DNA of 64,000 nt from positions 1 through 64,000 of the forward strand of contig CAIMSP010000140.1 in assembly GCA_903844215.1 (NCBI GenBank), written 5' to 3'. This stretch comes from an uncultured beta proteobacterium (GTDB lineage Bacteria > Pseudomonadota > Gammaproteobacteria > Burkholderiales > Burkholderiaceae_C). The notes below the pieces were generated by a model. That model saw only the letters and a program-made list of their open reading frames with translations. It was not told the DNA's origin and searched no databases. Shown piece by piece: positions 44,314-54,099 of the stretch. The position numbers and the translations under genes were made by a program. Numbering within the stretch: the first letter of the stretch is position 1; the number at the start of each line of letters is the position of its first letter.

Positions 44314-44850
44314 ATGAGCAAAATCAAAACAAAAGCAGCGCCCGTGAAGCGCGCCAGCAAAGTGGCCGCAGCGAGCCCGCCGGCGCCAGCGGCCGAGCCC
44401 GAGCGCCGCGCGCTGAGCATCCGCACGGTGCGCCGCGGCGACCTCAAAGCGGTGATTGAACTCGACGCCCTGGTCACCGGAAACAAGAAGCAGTCTTACT
44501 GGAATTCCCTCTACCGGCGGCACGAAGAGGCGCTGGTCACGGGCCAACATTTCCTGGTCGCCACCCTGGGCACCGAGGTCATTGGCTTTGTCATCGGCGA
44601 GGTACGCGACTGGGAGTTCGGCTCGCCGCCTTGCGGCTGGATCCTGGCCATCGACATTCGTCCCGACGCGCGCTTGCTGGGCGCGGCGACGCAGCTGCTG
44701 CAAGTCCTTTGCCAGGGCTTCAAGCGCGCCAAAGTGAGCAAGGTGCGCACCCTGCTGGCGCGCGAAAACACCCTCATCCTGTCCTTCTTTCGCAGTCAGG
44801 GAATGATGATCAGCCCGTTCATTCCGCTGGAAATGGACCTGGCGCCATGA
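44314..44850 (+). CDS. GNAT acetyltransferase coupled to an Rrf2 regulator
   Basis: GNAT-fold protein, 178 aa: a basic 35-residue N-terminal tail rich in Lys/Ala/Pro precedes the acetyltransferase domain (IRTVRRGDLKAVIELDALV; ILAIDIRPDARLLGAATQLL). It resembles BzdT in size and first motif, making a second GNAT beside an aromatic gene set. Motif A is atypical, with RLLGAAT in place of R-x-x-G-x-A. The stop overlaps the Rrf2 start in ATGA. Target unknown. Confidence 0.75.
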   Translation: MSKIKTKAAPVKRASKVAAASPPAPAAEPERRALSIRTVRRGDLKAVIELDALVTGNKKQSYWNSLYRRHEEALVTGQHFLVATLGTEVIGFVIGEVRDWEFGSPPCGWILAIDIRPDARLLGAATQLLQVLCQGFKRAKVSKVRTLLARENTLILSFFRSQGMMISPFIPLEMDLAP

Positions 44851-45290
44851 AGCTTCGACAAAACACGCTGCTGGCCTTGTACAGCCTGCTCGAATTTGCC
44901 GCCGATCCACAGCGACAAATTCCAGCTTCCGAGATCGCGCAGAAGTACGAGGTGTCGCCGCACCACCTGGCCAAGGTCCTGGCCGAGCTGGCGCGCCTGG
45001 GCATGGTGCAATCCGTGCGGGGTGTGGGCGGCGGCTACCGCTTTGTTGGCAATGCCCGCAGGCTCACGCTGATGGACGTGATCTCCCGCTTCGAAGACGC
45101 GCTCCCGGTGGAGCGCAACCACGCCGAGGCGACGCCCCTGGGCCAGGCGCTGGCCTCGGTTCTTGCAGAAATCGACGCGATCGCCATGGCCTCCATGAGC
45201 TCGATCACGCTGGAAACCCTGCTCGGCATCGTCAAGCGCCAGCAGGCCGCGATCCCGCTGCGCCGCAGGGCCCGGGCGGCCAAGCTCTGA
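44847..45290 (+). CDS. Rrf2 family regulator lacking cluster cysteines
   Basis: Rrf2-type winged-helix protein, 147 aa, with QIPASEIAQKYEVSPHHLAKVLAELARLG recognition region (cited here in halves QIPASEIAQKYEVS and PHHLAKVLAELARLG) and the wing SVRGVGGGYRF. The protein has no Cys at all, so it cannot carry the [2Fe-2S] or [4Fe-4S] cluster of IscR or NsrR through cysteine. It is translationally coupled to the GNAT gene, raising the chance of a protein-modification or ligand-based signal. Divergent padBCD is the likely target. Confidence 0.85.
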   Translation: MKLRQNTLLALYSLLEFAADPQRQIPASEIAQKYEVSPHHLAKVLAELARLGMVQSVRGVGGGYRFVGNARRLTLMDVISRFEDALPVERNHAEATPLGQALASVLAEIDAIAMASMSSITLETLLGIVKRQQAAIPLRRRARAAKL

Positions 45291-45357
45291 TGCTTGCGCC
45301 GGCGCGCCAGCGGCGGGCACCGGCTTGGGAGCCGACCTCAGGCGGTCGCGACGGGTC

Positions 45358-46305
45358 ATGAATTTCCGACAACTTGACTTGAACTTGCTGCGCGTGCTGT
45401 GCGCGGTTTACCGCTACGGCTCGGTGACCGAGGCCGGACGCCATCTGGCCTTGTCACAGCCGGCCACCAGCAATGCGCTGGCGCGCTTGCGCGCCGTGCT
45501 CGACGATGAGCTGTTTGTGCGCTCAGCCAGTGGCTTGCAGCCCACGCGCAAGGCGCAGCGCATCGTTCCCAGCCTGATCGAACAACTGCGCTTGCTGGAG
45601 AACACGGTGAGCCGCCGCGAGGCGTTCGAGCCCGCCAGCAACCAGGTGCACTGGCGTCTGTCGCTGTCCGATCTGGGCGAGATGATGTTCCTGCCCGCAC
45701 TGGCACAGGTGCTGCGCAGCCAGTCGCCGGGCAGCCATGTCTCCAACGTGGCGGTGGCGGCAACCCAGGTCAGCGCCGCGCTGGATGCGCACGAAATCGA
45801 TCTGGCGATTGGCATCCTGAACGCGCATCGCGGCCCCTATGCCAGCGAGTTGCTGTTTCAGGAAAACTTCGTCGCCGTCACGGCCAGCGCTTGGCGGCCG
45901 CGCAACTGGCGCGGCGCGAGTCGCCTGAGCGCACAGCAGTTGGCGACGGCCTCGCTGGCGGTGGCGTCGCCCGCCGCCACCTTTCACGGCATCGTTGACC
46001 TGATGCTGACCAAGCTGCGACTCAACGAGCGCATCGTGCTTCGCGCGCGCCACTATGGCGCCCTGCCCGAACTGGTGACGCGCACCGACTTGCTGGCCAT
46101 CGTGCCGCAGATGTACGCCCATTCACTGGCGCCGCGCTACGACATTCGGGTCTGGGACTTGCCCAAAGTGGGCACCAGCTACGACGTGCACATGTTGTGG
46201 CACCAGACCGCCAGCCTGGATCCGGCCCACCAGTGGCTGCGCGGGGTGGTGCGTCAACTGTTCCAAAGAACGCCGCCTGGGTCGGGCCGAAGAGTCCAGC
46301 CCTAG
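45358..46305 (+). CDS. LysR family transcriptional regulator
   Basis: LysR-type regulator, 315 aa, of the NodD/NahR-like subgroup opening NFRQLDLNLLRVLCAVYRYG with helix-turn-helix SVTEAGRHLALSQPATSNAL. This subgroup often senses aromatic compounds. The start at 45358 places the HTH at the usual distance; an upstream in-frame start lacks support. It lies 25 bp before the acyl-CoA synthetase-like gene on the same strand, suggesting control of, or cotranscription with, it. Confidence 0.85.
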   Translation: MNFRQLDLNLLRVLCAVYRYGSVTEAGRHLALSQPATSNALARLRAVLDDELFVRSASGLQPTRKAQRIVPSLIEQLRLLENTVSRREAFEPASNQVHWRLSLSDLGEMMFLPALAQVLRSQSPGSHVSNVAVAATQVSAALDAHEIDLAIGILNAHRGPYASELLFQENFVAVTASAWRPRNWRGASRLSAQQLATASLAVASPAATFHGIVDLMLTKLRLNERIVLRARHYGALPELVTRTDLLAIVPQMYAHSLAPRYDIRVWDLPKVGTSYDVHMLWHQTASLDPAHQWLRGVVRQLFQRTPPGSGRRVQP

Positions 46306-46330
46306 TCAGCCCGGCCAAAGGAGTCCAAGC

Positions 46331-48430
46331 ATGCCGCATCCCGTCCCGTTCAACGCCAGTTCGGCACCCCTCATGACGCTGCAAACCGTCCTGTTTGAGC
46401 AGGCCGCAAGAGCCGGACGCAGCCGGCTCGACCCGGCGGAACTGGCCGCCTTGCTGGCGGCGCTGGGGGCTCTCACAACGCTCGAGCGCAGCGGCACGGC
46501 ACAGGCCGGGAGCGGCGAGCTGCGTGTCAGCCTGCAGCACAGCCGAGAGTTCGGTATGGTGCTCAGCGCCGGCCTTGGGGGGTTCGACGGCGCACTCGAC
46601 GCGGGGCTTTTCCGCAGGGACAGGGCGCGCGTGCAGGCACTGGCCGAATTGAGCAGCGCCGAGGATTTCCTGATGCGCTGCAAGGGCAGCATGGCGTATC
46701 AAAAGCTGCTGCTGCGCGCGCGCCGGCAAGACCAGGCCGCACCGGACGCGCCACTGCTCGCGCTGTTTGAGAACCTGCTGATCCTGGCCAGCGCCGACCC
46801 GGCGGCGCCGTTCACGCTGACAAAACTGGACCTCGAAATCCGGCTCAGCCTTGGGCCCATCGAGGTGCTTGAGGCGCACTGCGAATTCGCGGCCCCGGCA
46901 CTGCAAAGACGGGCCCGCCCGATCGCGAAGATCGAGCAACTGCTGCATCCGGCAACGATCGGCCTGATCGGCGTCTCGGGCACCAGCATGAATTTTGGCC
47001 GCATCATTTTGCGTAATCTGCTGGGCAGCGGCTACCCCAAGACGCAGTTGACCGTGATTCGCCCGGACGCCACGGAAATTGACGGCGTCGCCTGCGTCGC
47101 CAACCTGCAGTCGCTGACGCACGCGCTCGATTTGCTCATCGTTGCCGTGGCGGCCGAGGCGGTTCCTGCCCTGGTGGACGAGATCATTGCCAGCGGCGCG
47201 GTGGCCTCCGTGATGCTGATCCCGGGCGGCCTGGGCGAAACCAGCAAGAGCCGGGAAGCGGCCGCGCTGCTGGGAGAAAAGATCGACGCGGCGCACGCAC
47301 TGAGCAGTGGCGGGCCAATCTTTCTGGGCGCGAATTGCCTGGGCGTGGTCTCGCATCCCGGCGGCTACGATTCCTGGTTTATCCCGCTCGAACGCTTGCC
47401 AAAACCGGCCAAGAAGGCGCAAAGAAATTCGGTCATGCTCAGCCAGAGCGGCGCCTTCATGATCACCCGTCTGAGCCAGAACCCCTGGCTCGATCCGAGC
47501 TACATGCTGGCCCTGGGCAACCAGACCGACCTCACTCACGGCGACTTGCTGCGCTATTTTGCCCAGCGCCCCGAGATCGAGACGCTGGGCATCTACATCG
47601 AGGGCTTCAAGGACGGCGACGGACTGCTGTTTGCCAAGGCCGTGCGCCAGGCCGTGCTCGCGGGCAAACAGGTGGTGGTGTACAAGGCCGGTAGAACCGA
47701 CGCCGGCAGCGCGGCCGTGCTGGGTCACACGGCCTCGGTTGCCGGTGACCCGGCGCTGTTCGAAGCGGTGTTGCGCCAGGCCGGCGCCATCGTGGCCAGG
47801 GACATCAACGCCTTCGATGACCTGTTCTATATCGCCGGCGCCATGCACCACAAGAAGATCGGCGGCAACCGGCTGGGCGCCATCAGCGGCGCGGGCTTCG
47901 AGGCCGTGGCCATGGCCGATGAGCTGAGCGCCGACGGCTTTTCGCTGCAGATGGGTGAACTGCAGCCGAACACCATGCAAGCCGTGGCCGCCATCCTGCA
48001 GGCCAAGAAGCTCGCCACGCTGGTGGAGGTGAGAAACCCGATCGACATCAACCCGGGCGCGGACGACGAGGCGCATCTGCAAATCGCCGAGGCCTTCTTG
48101 CTCGACGCCCAGATCGACGCGCTGGTGCTCGGCCTGGACCCGACCGCGCCTTCGGTGCGCGCGCTGCAACACAGCCTGCTGCGACCCGGCTATGACATCA
48201 GCGACCCGCTGAGCACGGTGCAGCTGATGCCGCCGCTGGTGCAGCGCCACGACAAGCCGCTCGTGGGCATTGTCGATGGCGGCCGGCTGTTTGACGCCAT
48301 GTGCGATGCGTTGATGGACCGCGGCGTCTGCGTGTTTCGCAACTGCGCCCGCGGCACCAGCGCCCTGCGCCAGTACATCCAGGCCAGACAGGCCACGGCC
48401 GCGCTGTGCGCGGCGCGCCCCAAGGACTGA
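46331..48430 (+). CDS. NDP-forming acyl-CoA synthetase-like protein with reduced ATP-grasp part
   Basis: Protein of 699 aa related to ADP-forming acyl-CoA synthetases, with the order of parts permuted. Residues 1-200 resemble only the C-terminal half of the ATP-grasp domain (HSREFGMVLSAGLGG), then comes a CoA-binding Rossmann domain (GLIGVSGTSMNFGRIIL, from about 215), the GANCLG segment, and the ligase domain with the expected phospho-His at residue 466 (LGHTASVAG). The Lys/Ser/His motifs of the ATP-grasp front half were not found. It may need a separate ATP-grasp partner or have a different chemistry. An AAAGGAG site precedes ATG 46331, and an FlK-like thioesterase follows. Confidence 0.75.
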   Translation: MPHPVPFNASSAPLMTLQTVLFEQAARAGRSRLDPAELAALLAALGALTTLERSGTAQAGSGELRVSLQHSREFGMVLSAGLGGFDGALDAGLFRRDRARVQALAELSSAEDFLMRCKGSMAYQKLLLRARRQDQAAPDAPLLALFENLLILASADPAAPFTLTKLDLEIRLSLGPIEVLEAHCEFAAPALQRRARPIAKIEQLLHPATIGLIGVSGTSMNFGRIILRNLLGSGYPKTQLTVIRPDATEIDGVACVANLQSLTHALDLLIVAVAAEAVPALVDEIIASGAVASVMLIPGGLGETSKSREAAALLGEKIDAAHALSSGGPIFLGANCLGVVSHPGGYDSWFIPLERLPKPAKKAQRNSVMLSQSGAFMITRLSQNPWLDPSYMLALGNQTDLTHGDLLRYFAQRPEIETLGIYIEGFKDGDGLLFAKAVRQAVLAGKQVVVYKAGRTDAGSAAVLGHTASVAGDPALFEAVLRQAGAIVARDINAFDDLFYIAGAMHHKKIGGNRLGAISGAGFEAVAMADELSADGFSLQMGELQPNTMQAVAAILQAKKLATLVEVRNPIDINPGADDEAHLQIAEAFLLDAQIDALVLGLDPTAPSVRALQHSLLRPGYDISDPLSTVQLMPPLVQRHDKPLVGIVDGGRLFDAMCDALMDRGVCVFRNCARGTSALRQYIQARQATAALCAARPKD

Positions 48431-48488
48431 GCCGCCGCTGCCCGATGGCCCCCGTTTCACGTGAACCCCAAGCACCTCAAGGAGAACC

Positions 48489-48890
48489 ATGAGCGAAACA
48501 CTGAACCCCGGACTGAGCGCCACGCGCCGCGTCAGCATCGATCGTGAGCGCACGATCAGCTTCATGGGCGACGATTGCCGCGTTTACTCTACCCCGAACC
48601 TGCTCTATGACGTGGAGATGAGCTGTCGCGACCTGCTGCTGCCGCTGATCGGCGCGGGCCGGGATTCGGTGGGCACGCGGGTCGAACTCGACCACGTGGG
48701 CGCCACCCTGTTGGGCATGTGGGTGGACGTCACGGTCACGGTGACCGAGGTCGCTGGCAACGCCGTGAGCTTTGACTTCAGCGTGCGCGACGCGATCGAG
48801 GAGGTGGCGCGCGGCAAACACCAGCGCTTCATCGTCGGACTGGAGAAGACCGCGCAACGCTTGTTGGCGAAACGCGCCAAGGCGCTCTGA
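48489..48890 (+). CDS. FlK-like hotdog thioesterase
   Basis: Hotdog-fold thioesterase, 133 aa, resembling fluoroacetyl-CoA thioesterase FlK. A Thr/Glu/His triad at residues 35, 43 and 69 has the same spacing (8 and 26) as Thr42, Glu50 and His76 of FlK, and the segment VTVTVTEVAGNAVSFDFSV follows. Pairing with an acyl-CoA synthetase-like gene suggests release of dead-end or toxic acyl-CoA, or CoA recycling. AAGGAG lies before ATG 48489. Confidence 0.8.
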   Translation: MSETLNPGLSATRRVSIDRERTISFMGDDCRVYSTPNLLYDVEMSCRDLLLPLIGAGRDSVGTRVELDHVGATLLGMWVDVTVTVTEVAGNAVSFDFSVRDAIEEVARGKHQRFIVGLEKTAQRLLAKRAKAL

Positions 48891-48904
48891 AGCGAAGACG
48901 CGGC

Positions 48905-49648
48905 TCAGGCGGGCGGCGTTTTTCGCCCGCCCATCCCGAGGTAGGTTTCGATGATGCGCGGGTCGTGCGCCAGCTCGCGGGATGGGCCGCTGAGCGCGAT
49001 GCGCCCCATCTCCAGCACGTAGGCCCGGTCTGACACCGCCAGGGCGGCGCGCGCATTTTGTTCTACCAGCAGGATGGCGACGCCACGCTCGCGCAGACCG
49101 ACCACCACCTGCAAGACTTCGCGCACGATGTTGGGCGCCAGTCCCAACGAGGGCTCATCCAGCATCAGCAAGCGCGGCTTGGCCATCAGGGCGCGGCCGA
49201 TGGCCAGCATTTGCCGCTCACCGCCCGAGAGCGTGGACGCCGTTTGCGTGCGCCGCTCCTGCAAGCGCGGGAAGATGGAGTACACCTCTTCGCGGCAAAC
49301 GCGCTGATCGCGCGCGCCGCGCCACCAGCGCGAAAACCCACCCAGCAGCAGGTTGTCCTCGACCGACATGTCGCCGAACAACTCACGCCGCTCCGGCACC
49401 AGGCCGACGCCCGCGCCCACCAAGGCGTTGACCGAGGGGCGGCGAATCAGCTTGCCATCGAGCCAGATTTCACCCCGGCTTGGCAGCAGTCCCATGGCCG
49501 CTGACAGCAGCGTGGACTTGCCGGCCCCGTTGGGTCCGATGACCGTGACGATTTCCCCTGGCTGCACGCTCAGATCGACCGCGTGCACGGCCTCCACCAC
49601 ACCGTAGCAGACGCTGAGTTGTTTGAGTTCGAGCACCGCTTGCGTCAT
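48905..49648 (-). CDS. livF: second ABC importer ATPase LivF
   Basis: ATP-binding subunit, 247 aa, with Walker A ([15 protein letters not shown]), signature (LSGGERQMLAIGRAL) and Walker B (LLMLDEPSLGLAP). ATG 49648 is favoured over 49663 for its GGAG-like site. It is the terminal gene of the minus-strand importer operon and converges with the thioesterase gene only 14 bp away. Neighbouring phenylacetate genes suggest an aromatic acid as cargo. Confidence 0.9.
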   Translation of the reverse strand: MTQAVLELKQLSVCYGVVEAVHAVDLSVQPGEIVTVIGPNGAGKSTLLSAAMGLLPSRGEIWLDGKLIRRPSVNALVGAGVGLVPERRELFGDMSVEDNLLLGGFSRWWRGARDQRVCREEVYSIFPRLQERRTQTASTLSGGERQMLAIGRALMAKPRLLMLDEPSLGLAPNIVREVLQVVVGLRERGVAILLVEQNARAALAVSDRAYVLEMGRIALSGPSRELAHDPRIIETYLGMGGRKTPPA

Positions 49649-49652
49649 GCCC

Positions 49653-51464
49653 TCAGCTCCCATCGAAACCGCCCAGATAGGCCGCGAGCACCTTGGGGTC
49701 GGCCTGGACCTGGGCCGGCGTGCCGTGCGCGATCACCTGGCCATACTCCAGCACGGTGATGCGGTCGGCAATGTTCATGACAAATTCCATATCGTGCTCC
49801 ACCACCAGAATCGCCATGCCCTCGGCGCGCAGTTGCGTGAGCAGCCGCGCCAGCGCCTGTTTCTCCAGGTAAGGCAGTCCGGCCGCCGGCTCGTCCAGCA
49901 GCAGCACGGCGGGCTGACTGGCCAGCGCGCGGGCAATCTCCATGATCCGTTGCTGGCCCAAGGCCAGCGAGGCCGCCGGGGCGTGCAGTTGCGGACCCAG
50001 GCCGCAGCGTTCGATCTGGCGCCGCGCCTCCTGCATCAAGGCGGCTTCCTCGGCGCGGTCCAGGCGCAGCATGGCGGCGACCCAGCCGCTGCGTGCGCGC
50101 AGATGGGCGCCCAGGGCGACGTTGTCCAGCACGCTGCAGCTTCCCAGCAGGCGCACATGTTGAAAGGTGCGACTCAGGCCGGCGCGGGCGAAGGCGCGCG
50201 AGGACTGCGCCTGCATGCTGCGCCCGAGCAGGCTGACCTGGCCCGAGGTCGGGTCGTCAACGCCGGAAATCAGGTTGAAGAAGGTGCTTTTGCCGGCGCC
50301 GTTGGGACCGATCAGCGCATGGATTTCGCCGGCCTGGACGTGCAGGTCCACCTTGCTGTTGGCCATGAGTCCGCCAAAGCGCTTGCTCAGCGCGCTCGCG
50401 TCCAGCACCACGCTGCCCTTTGGCGCTAGCGCGCGCTGTGGCAATTCCCCGATGGCGGCGCTCGGCGCTGGCCGCGTCGGGCGCAACCAGCGCGCGGCCA
50501 GGCGCGCCAGGCTGGGCCACAAGCCGTCGGAGAAGCGCTGCAACACCAGCAACATCAGCAGGCCAAAGACGATCACCTCAAAGTTCCCGTTGCTGCCCAG
50601 CAGGCTGGGCAAGATGTCCTGCAGATACTGCTTCATCAAGGTGATCACGGCCGCGCCCAGCACCGCACCCCAGAGATGACCGGCGCCGCCGACGACCGCC
50701 ATGAACAGGTATTCGATACCGACGTTCAGGTTGAACGGCGTGGGATTCACGAAGCGCTGCAAGTGCGCATACATCCAGCCCGACAGACTGGCCAGCAAGG
50801 CCGCCAGCACAAACACCTTGAGGCGATAGCGCGCCGTGTCCACGCCCATGCTTTCCGCCATCACGCGGCCCGATTTCAGCGCACGAATGGCGCGGCCTTC
50901 GCGCGAGTCGAGCAGATTGTGCAAGGCCCACAGCGTCAGCAACAACACGCCCCAGGTCAGCAAGCCGAGTTCGCGCACCGAGCGCAAGCTCAGGCCGCCC
51001 AGCGACAAGGCCGGCAGGCTGGCCAAGCCGGTGTGGCCACCCAAGAACTGAAGGTTGCCAAACAGAAAGTAGAGGCTCAGGCCCCAGGCGATGGTGCCCA
51101 GGGGCAGGTAGTGGCCCGACAGGCGCAGCGTCACCGAGCCCAGGAACCAGGCGACGGCCGCGCTCAGGGCCAGTCCCAGCACCAGCCCGACCCAGGGCAG
51201 CACGGCCGAGCCCGGCGCCAGGCCGAGCAGCACGGCGGCTGCGGGGTCGGTGCAGAGCCAGGCGCTGGCGTAGGCGCCCAGACCGACAAAGGCCGCTTGT
51301 CCGAACGAGGTCATGCCGGCCACGCCCGTGAGCATCACCAGTCCGACCGCCACCAGCGCGTACAGGCCGATGTAATTCAGCATGGCGATGCTGAATTCGG
51401 GCAGCACGCCCCAGGCCGCCAGCAGCAGCGCCACCGCAGCCAGCGTGAGTTGGCGCCGCGTCAT
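49653..51464 (-). CDS. fused LivM permease-LivG ATPase
   Basis: A 603-aa fusion. Residues 1-340 are a LivM-like permease ([34 protein letters not shown]), and from about 360 a LivG ATPase follows with Walker A ([16 protein letters not shown]), signature region ([15 protein letters not shown]) and Walker B ([13 protein letters not shown]). Such fusions occur in several Burkholderiales. ATG 51464 overlaps the end of livH in ATGA. Confidence 0.9.
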   Translation of the reverse strand: MTRRQLTLAAVALLLAAWGVLPEFSIAMLNYIGLYALVAVGLVMLTGVAGMTSFGQAAFVGLGAYASAWLCTDPAAAVLLGLAPGSAVLPWVGLVLGLALSAAVAWFLGSVTLRLSGHYLPLGTIAWGLSLYFLFGNLQFLGGHTGLASLPALSLGGLSLRSVRELGLLTWGVLLLTLWALHNLLDSREGRAIRALKSGRVMAESMGVDTARYRLKVFVLAALLASLSGWMYAHLQRFVNPTPFNLNVGIEYLFMAVVGGAGHLWGAVLGAAVITLMKQYLQDILPSLLGSNGNFEVIVFGLLMLLVLQRFSDGLWPSLARLAARWLRPTRPAPSAAIGELPQRALAPKGSVVLDASALSKRFGGLMANSKVDLHVQAGEIHALIGPNGAGKSTFFNLISGVDDPTSGQVSLLGRSMQAQSSRAFARAGLSRTFQHVRLLGSCSVLDNVALGAHLRARSGWVAAMLRLDRAEEAALMQEARRQIERCGLGPQLHAPAASLALGQQRIMEIARALASQPAVLLLDEPAAGLPYLEKQALARLLTQLRAEGMAILVVEHDMEFVMNIADRITVLEYGQVIAHGTPAQVQADPKVLAAYLGGFDGS

Positions 51465-52489
51465 TCCTCGTCCTCGACGTGGCGGCTGTTGAGCGAACGC
51501 CACCACAGCACCGGAATGATCAAGGTGAAGACGATGACTTCCTTGAAGGCGCTGGCCCAGAACGAAGAGAACGACTCCAGCAAGCCCACCAGCAGGGCGC
51601 CGGCCAGGGCCAGCGGATAACTGGTCAAGCCGCCGATGATGGCGGCGACAAAACCCTTCAGACCAATCAGAAAGCCGGTGTCGTAGTAAACCGTGGTCAG
51701 GGGCGCGATCAGCAGTCCCGAGACGGCCCCGACCAGGGCCGCCAGGGCAAAGCTGAGGTCGCCGGAGAATTCCGTGGGAATGCCCATGAGGCGCGCGCCG
51801 ATGCGGTTCATGGCCGTGGCGCGCAAGGCCTTGCCGACGATGCTGCGTTCAAAGAACAGGAACAACGCGACCACCAGCAGGCTGGCCACGCCCATCACCA
51901 CCAGCGACTGCCCGCTCACGGCGATTCCGCCCAGATCGAGCTGCAGTTCCGAAAACGCCGCCGTGCGGGAGCCTTCGGCGCCGAAAAAATACAGGCCTAA
52001 GCCCACCAGCACCCCGTGCAAGGCGACCGAGACGATCAACAGCGTCAACACCGTGGCATGGGCCAGCGGCCGGTAGGCCAGGCGGTAGAGCAAAGGGCCC
52101 AAGGGCGTGATCAGCAGCAAGGTGGTGCTGGCTTGACCGAGCATCGAGGTCGGCCGCTGAACCAGCACCAGAAACGCCGCCAGTGCGGGCAGGACCAGCG
52201 CCCAGACGAGGCTGGACTTCCAATCGACCGTCAGGCCGCGACCGTGGCGGATGGCTTCCACCAGCAGCGTGAGCGCCGCCAGCGCGAGCAGCAACCACAG
52301 CGTCCCCGGTGCGCGCCCAGCCTGCAGCACGGCCATGGTCAGCGCGCCAAATGCAACGAATTCGCCTTGCGGTATGAAGATCACTCGCGTGACCGAAAAC
52401 ACCAGCACCAGAGCCAAGGCCATGAGGGCGTAAACCGCCCCGTTGACGATCCCGTCCTGGCCCAGCAGCAAGGCGATCTGACCGTCCAT
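51461..52489 (-). CDS. livH: second ABC importer permease LivH
   Basis: Permease of 342 aa with the LivH signature [19 protein letters not shown] near the start and [19 protein letters not shown] near the end. It is longer than the first LivH in this window by an insertion after the second helix. It overlaps the binding-protein gene end by one base (TGATG) and is coupled to the fusion gene. Confidence 0.9.
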   Translation of the reverse strand: MDGQIALLLGQDGIVNGAVYALMALALVLVFSVTRVIFIPQGEFVAFGALTMAVLQAGRAPGTLWLLLALAALTLLVEAIRHGRGLTVDWKSSLVWALVLPALAAFLVLVQRPTSMLGQASTTLLLITPLGPLLYRLAYRPLAHATVLTLLIVSVALHGVLVGLGLYFFGAEGSRTAAFSELQLDLGGIAVSGQSLVVMGVASLLVVALFLFFERSIVGKALRATAMNRIGARLMGIPTEFSGDLSFALAALVGAVSGLLIAPLTTVYYDTGFLIGLKGFVAAIIGGLTSYPLALAGALLVGLLESFSSFWASAFKEVIVFTLIIPVLWWRSLNSRHVEDEE

Positions 52490-53634
52490 CAGGGCTGGAA
52501 TTTCCAGGCGCCGGCCTCGATCTTGACCATCACGCGGGCGCGCTGGTCCAGCCCCAGATGGTCGGCCGCTGACATGTTGAACACGCCGTGCGCACCCGCC
52601 ACTTCTTTCACCGCTTCGAGCGCGTCACGCAGGGCGCTGCGGAATTCGGGCGTCCCCGGCTTGCCCTTCTTCAGCGCCGGTCCGACGGCGGCTTCCATCA
52701 GCTTGCCGGCGTCCCAGGCGTGGCCGCCAAAGGTCGACACCGAACCCGCACCGTAGGCCTTCTCGTACTTTTCGACGTAGTCCTGCGCGGACTTTTTCAG
52801 CGGGTGGCTGGCCGGCAGCTGCGCGGCCACCAGCACCGGGCCGGACGGCAGGAAGGTTCCCTCCACGTCCTTGCCGCCGACGCGCAAGAAGTCGTTGTTC
52901 GCGACACCGTGCGTCTGGTAGAACTTGCCGTGGTAGCCGCGCTCCTTGAGCGCGCGCTGGGGCAGCACGGCGGGCGTTCCGGAAGCGGCAATCAGCACCG
53001 CGTCGGGCTTGGCCGAAACGATCTTCAGCACCTGGCCGGTGACCGAGGTGTCGGTGCGGTTGTAGCGCTCGTTGGCGACGATCTGTATGCCCTTCATGGC
53101 GGCGATCTTGCTGAATTCCTGGTACCAGCCTTCGCCGTAGGCGTCGGAGAAGCCGATGAAGCCCACGGTCTTGACGCCGCTGTCGGCCATGTGGCCGACG
53201 ATCGCCAGCGACATCATGATGTCGTTTTGCGGCGTCTTGAAGACCCAGCGCTTTTTCGCATCCTGCGGCTCGATGATGCGGGCCGAGGCGGCCATGGAGA
53301 TCATCGGCGTCTGCGCCTCGGCGGCGACGTCGATCATGGCCAGCGAATTCGGCGTGGTGGTCGAACCCAGGATCAGGTCAACCTTGTGCTCACCAATCAA
53401 CTTGCGCGCGTTGCTCACCGCCGCCGTGGTGTCGGAAGCGTCGTCCAGCACGATGTAGTGAACCTTTTGTCCGGCAATCGTGGTGGGCATCAAGGCCACC
53501 GTGTTCTTCTCCGGAATCCCCAGAGAAGCAGCCGGGCCCGTGGCTGAAACGGTGACACCCACAGTGATGTCGGCGTGGGCCAAGGGCGCCAGCATCAGCG
53601 CGGCCAGCAGAGGCAGGGTCTTCTTCAAGCTCAT
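52489..53634 (-). CDS. livJ: periplasmic binding protein of the second ABC importer
   Basis: Type I solute-binding protein, 381 aa, with signal peptide [21 protein letters not shown] and mature start [20 protein letters not shown]. The sequence style ([19 protein letters not shown]) resembles binding proteins next to aromatic catabolic genes. ATG 53634 has a GGAG site; upstream extensions lack a signal peptide. First gene of its operon. Confidence 0.9.
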   Translation of the reverse strand: MSLKKTLPLLAALMLAPLAHADITVGVTVSATGPAASLGIPEKNTVALMPTTIAGQKVHYIVLDDASDTTAAVSNARKLIGEHKVDLILGSTTTPNSLAMIDVAAEAQTPMISMAASARIIEPQDAKKRWVFKTPQNDIMMSLAIVGHMADSGVKTVGFIGFSDAYGEGWYQEFSKIAAMKGIQIVANERYNRTDTSVTGQVLKIVSAKPDAVLIAASGTPAVLPQRALKERGYHGKFYQTHGVANNDFLRVGGKDVEGTFLPSGPVLVAAQLPASHPLKKSAQDYVEKYEKAYGAGSVSTFGGHAWDAGKLMEAAVGPALKKGKPGTPEFRSALRDALEAVKEVAGAHGVFNMSAADHLGLDQRARVMVKIEAGAWKFQP

Positions 53635-54099
53635 TGTCTTTCTCCGGTAAAAAAGATGGGATGCAGATCGCATGCGGCGGATGTCAGACCGAGCCACCGG
53701 ATCAAGCCGCACGGCACCCGGATCGTCCAGAAAGGAACACTGGCAACTGAGAAACCTCCTTGCCGCAAAAGAAAATTGACCCTTCTTCAAACCAAGTTAA
53801 TTTCCTTCTGCTAAGCAAGTCGCCATCCTAAGCAAGTGCAGGCTTGACGCGTCCGGGGGTTTACCAGCAAAGCGCAAAAAATCCGCGCAACTCGCACATT
53901 CCGAGCCGCTATTTTCTCTCTGCGAATCGTGTTTTCGCAACACCGTGTTGCGGCACGATTCGTCTGCACTGGATAATTCATGCATTGTCGTACCATTTTG
54001 CAAGTATGCTACGGCTTTTGCAAGGGCGGCGAGTTTCGGCGGCTGCGGCCGCGGACCGAACGCGCTGGGGGCGGTTGAATCGACTGACCGGAGACAAAA
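53635..54099. other. 465-bp divergent intergenic region between ABC and TRAP importers
   Basis: No credible gene was seen. The AT content is higher than in flanking genes. It holds direct repeats of CTAAGCAAGT at 53811-53820 and 53828-53837, a nested dyad at 53923-53962, and two TTTTGCAAG repeats at 53996-54004 and 54016-54024, 20 bases apart. These are best read as regulatory sites for the importer operons, perhaps for the IclR regulator at 57 kb. Confidence 0.6.
53923..53962. promoter_or_regulatory. nested dyad upstream of the TRAP operon
   Basis: An inner dyad GCAACAC-C-GTGTTGC (53937-53951) is framed by outer 9-bp arms CGAATCGTG (53923-53931) and CACGATTCG (53954-53962). A one-base centre suits a protein-binding operator better than a hairpin in RNA. 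The bound regulator is unknown. Confidence 0.5.

Noticed and set aside
48908-48931. Hairpin at the end of livF as an intrinsic terminator
   Set aside because: The 8-bp GC stem has its T run in the loop and no T tract after it; it lies in coding sequence.
53635-54099. Small protein gene in the ABC-TRAP intergenic region
   Set aside because: Open frames there lack a ribosome binding site and recognisable composition, and the repeats fit a control region.
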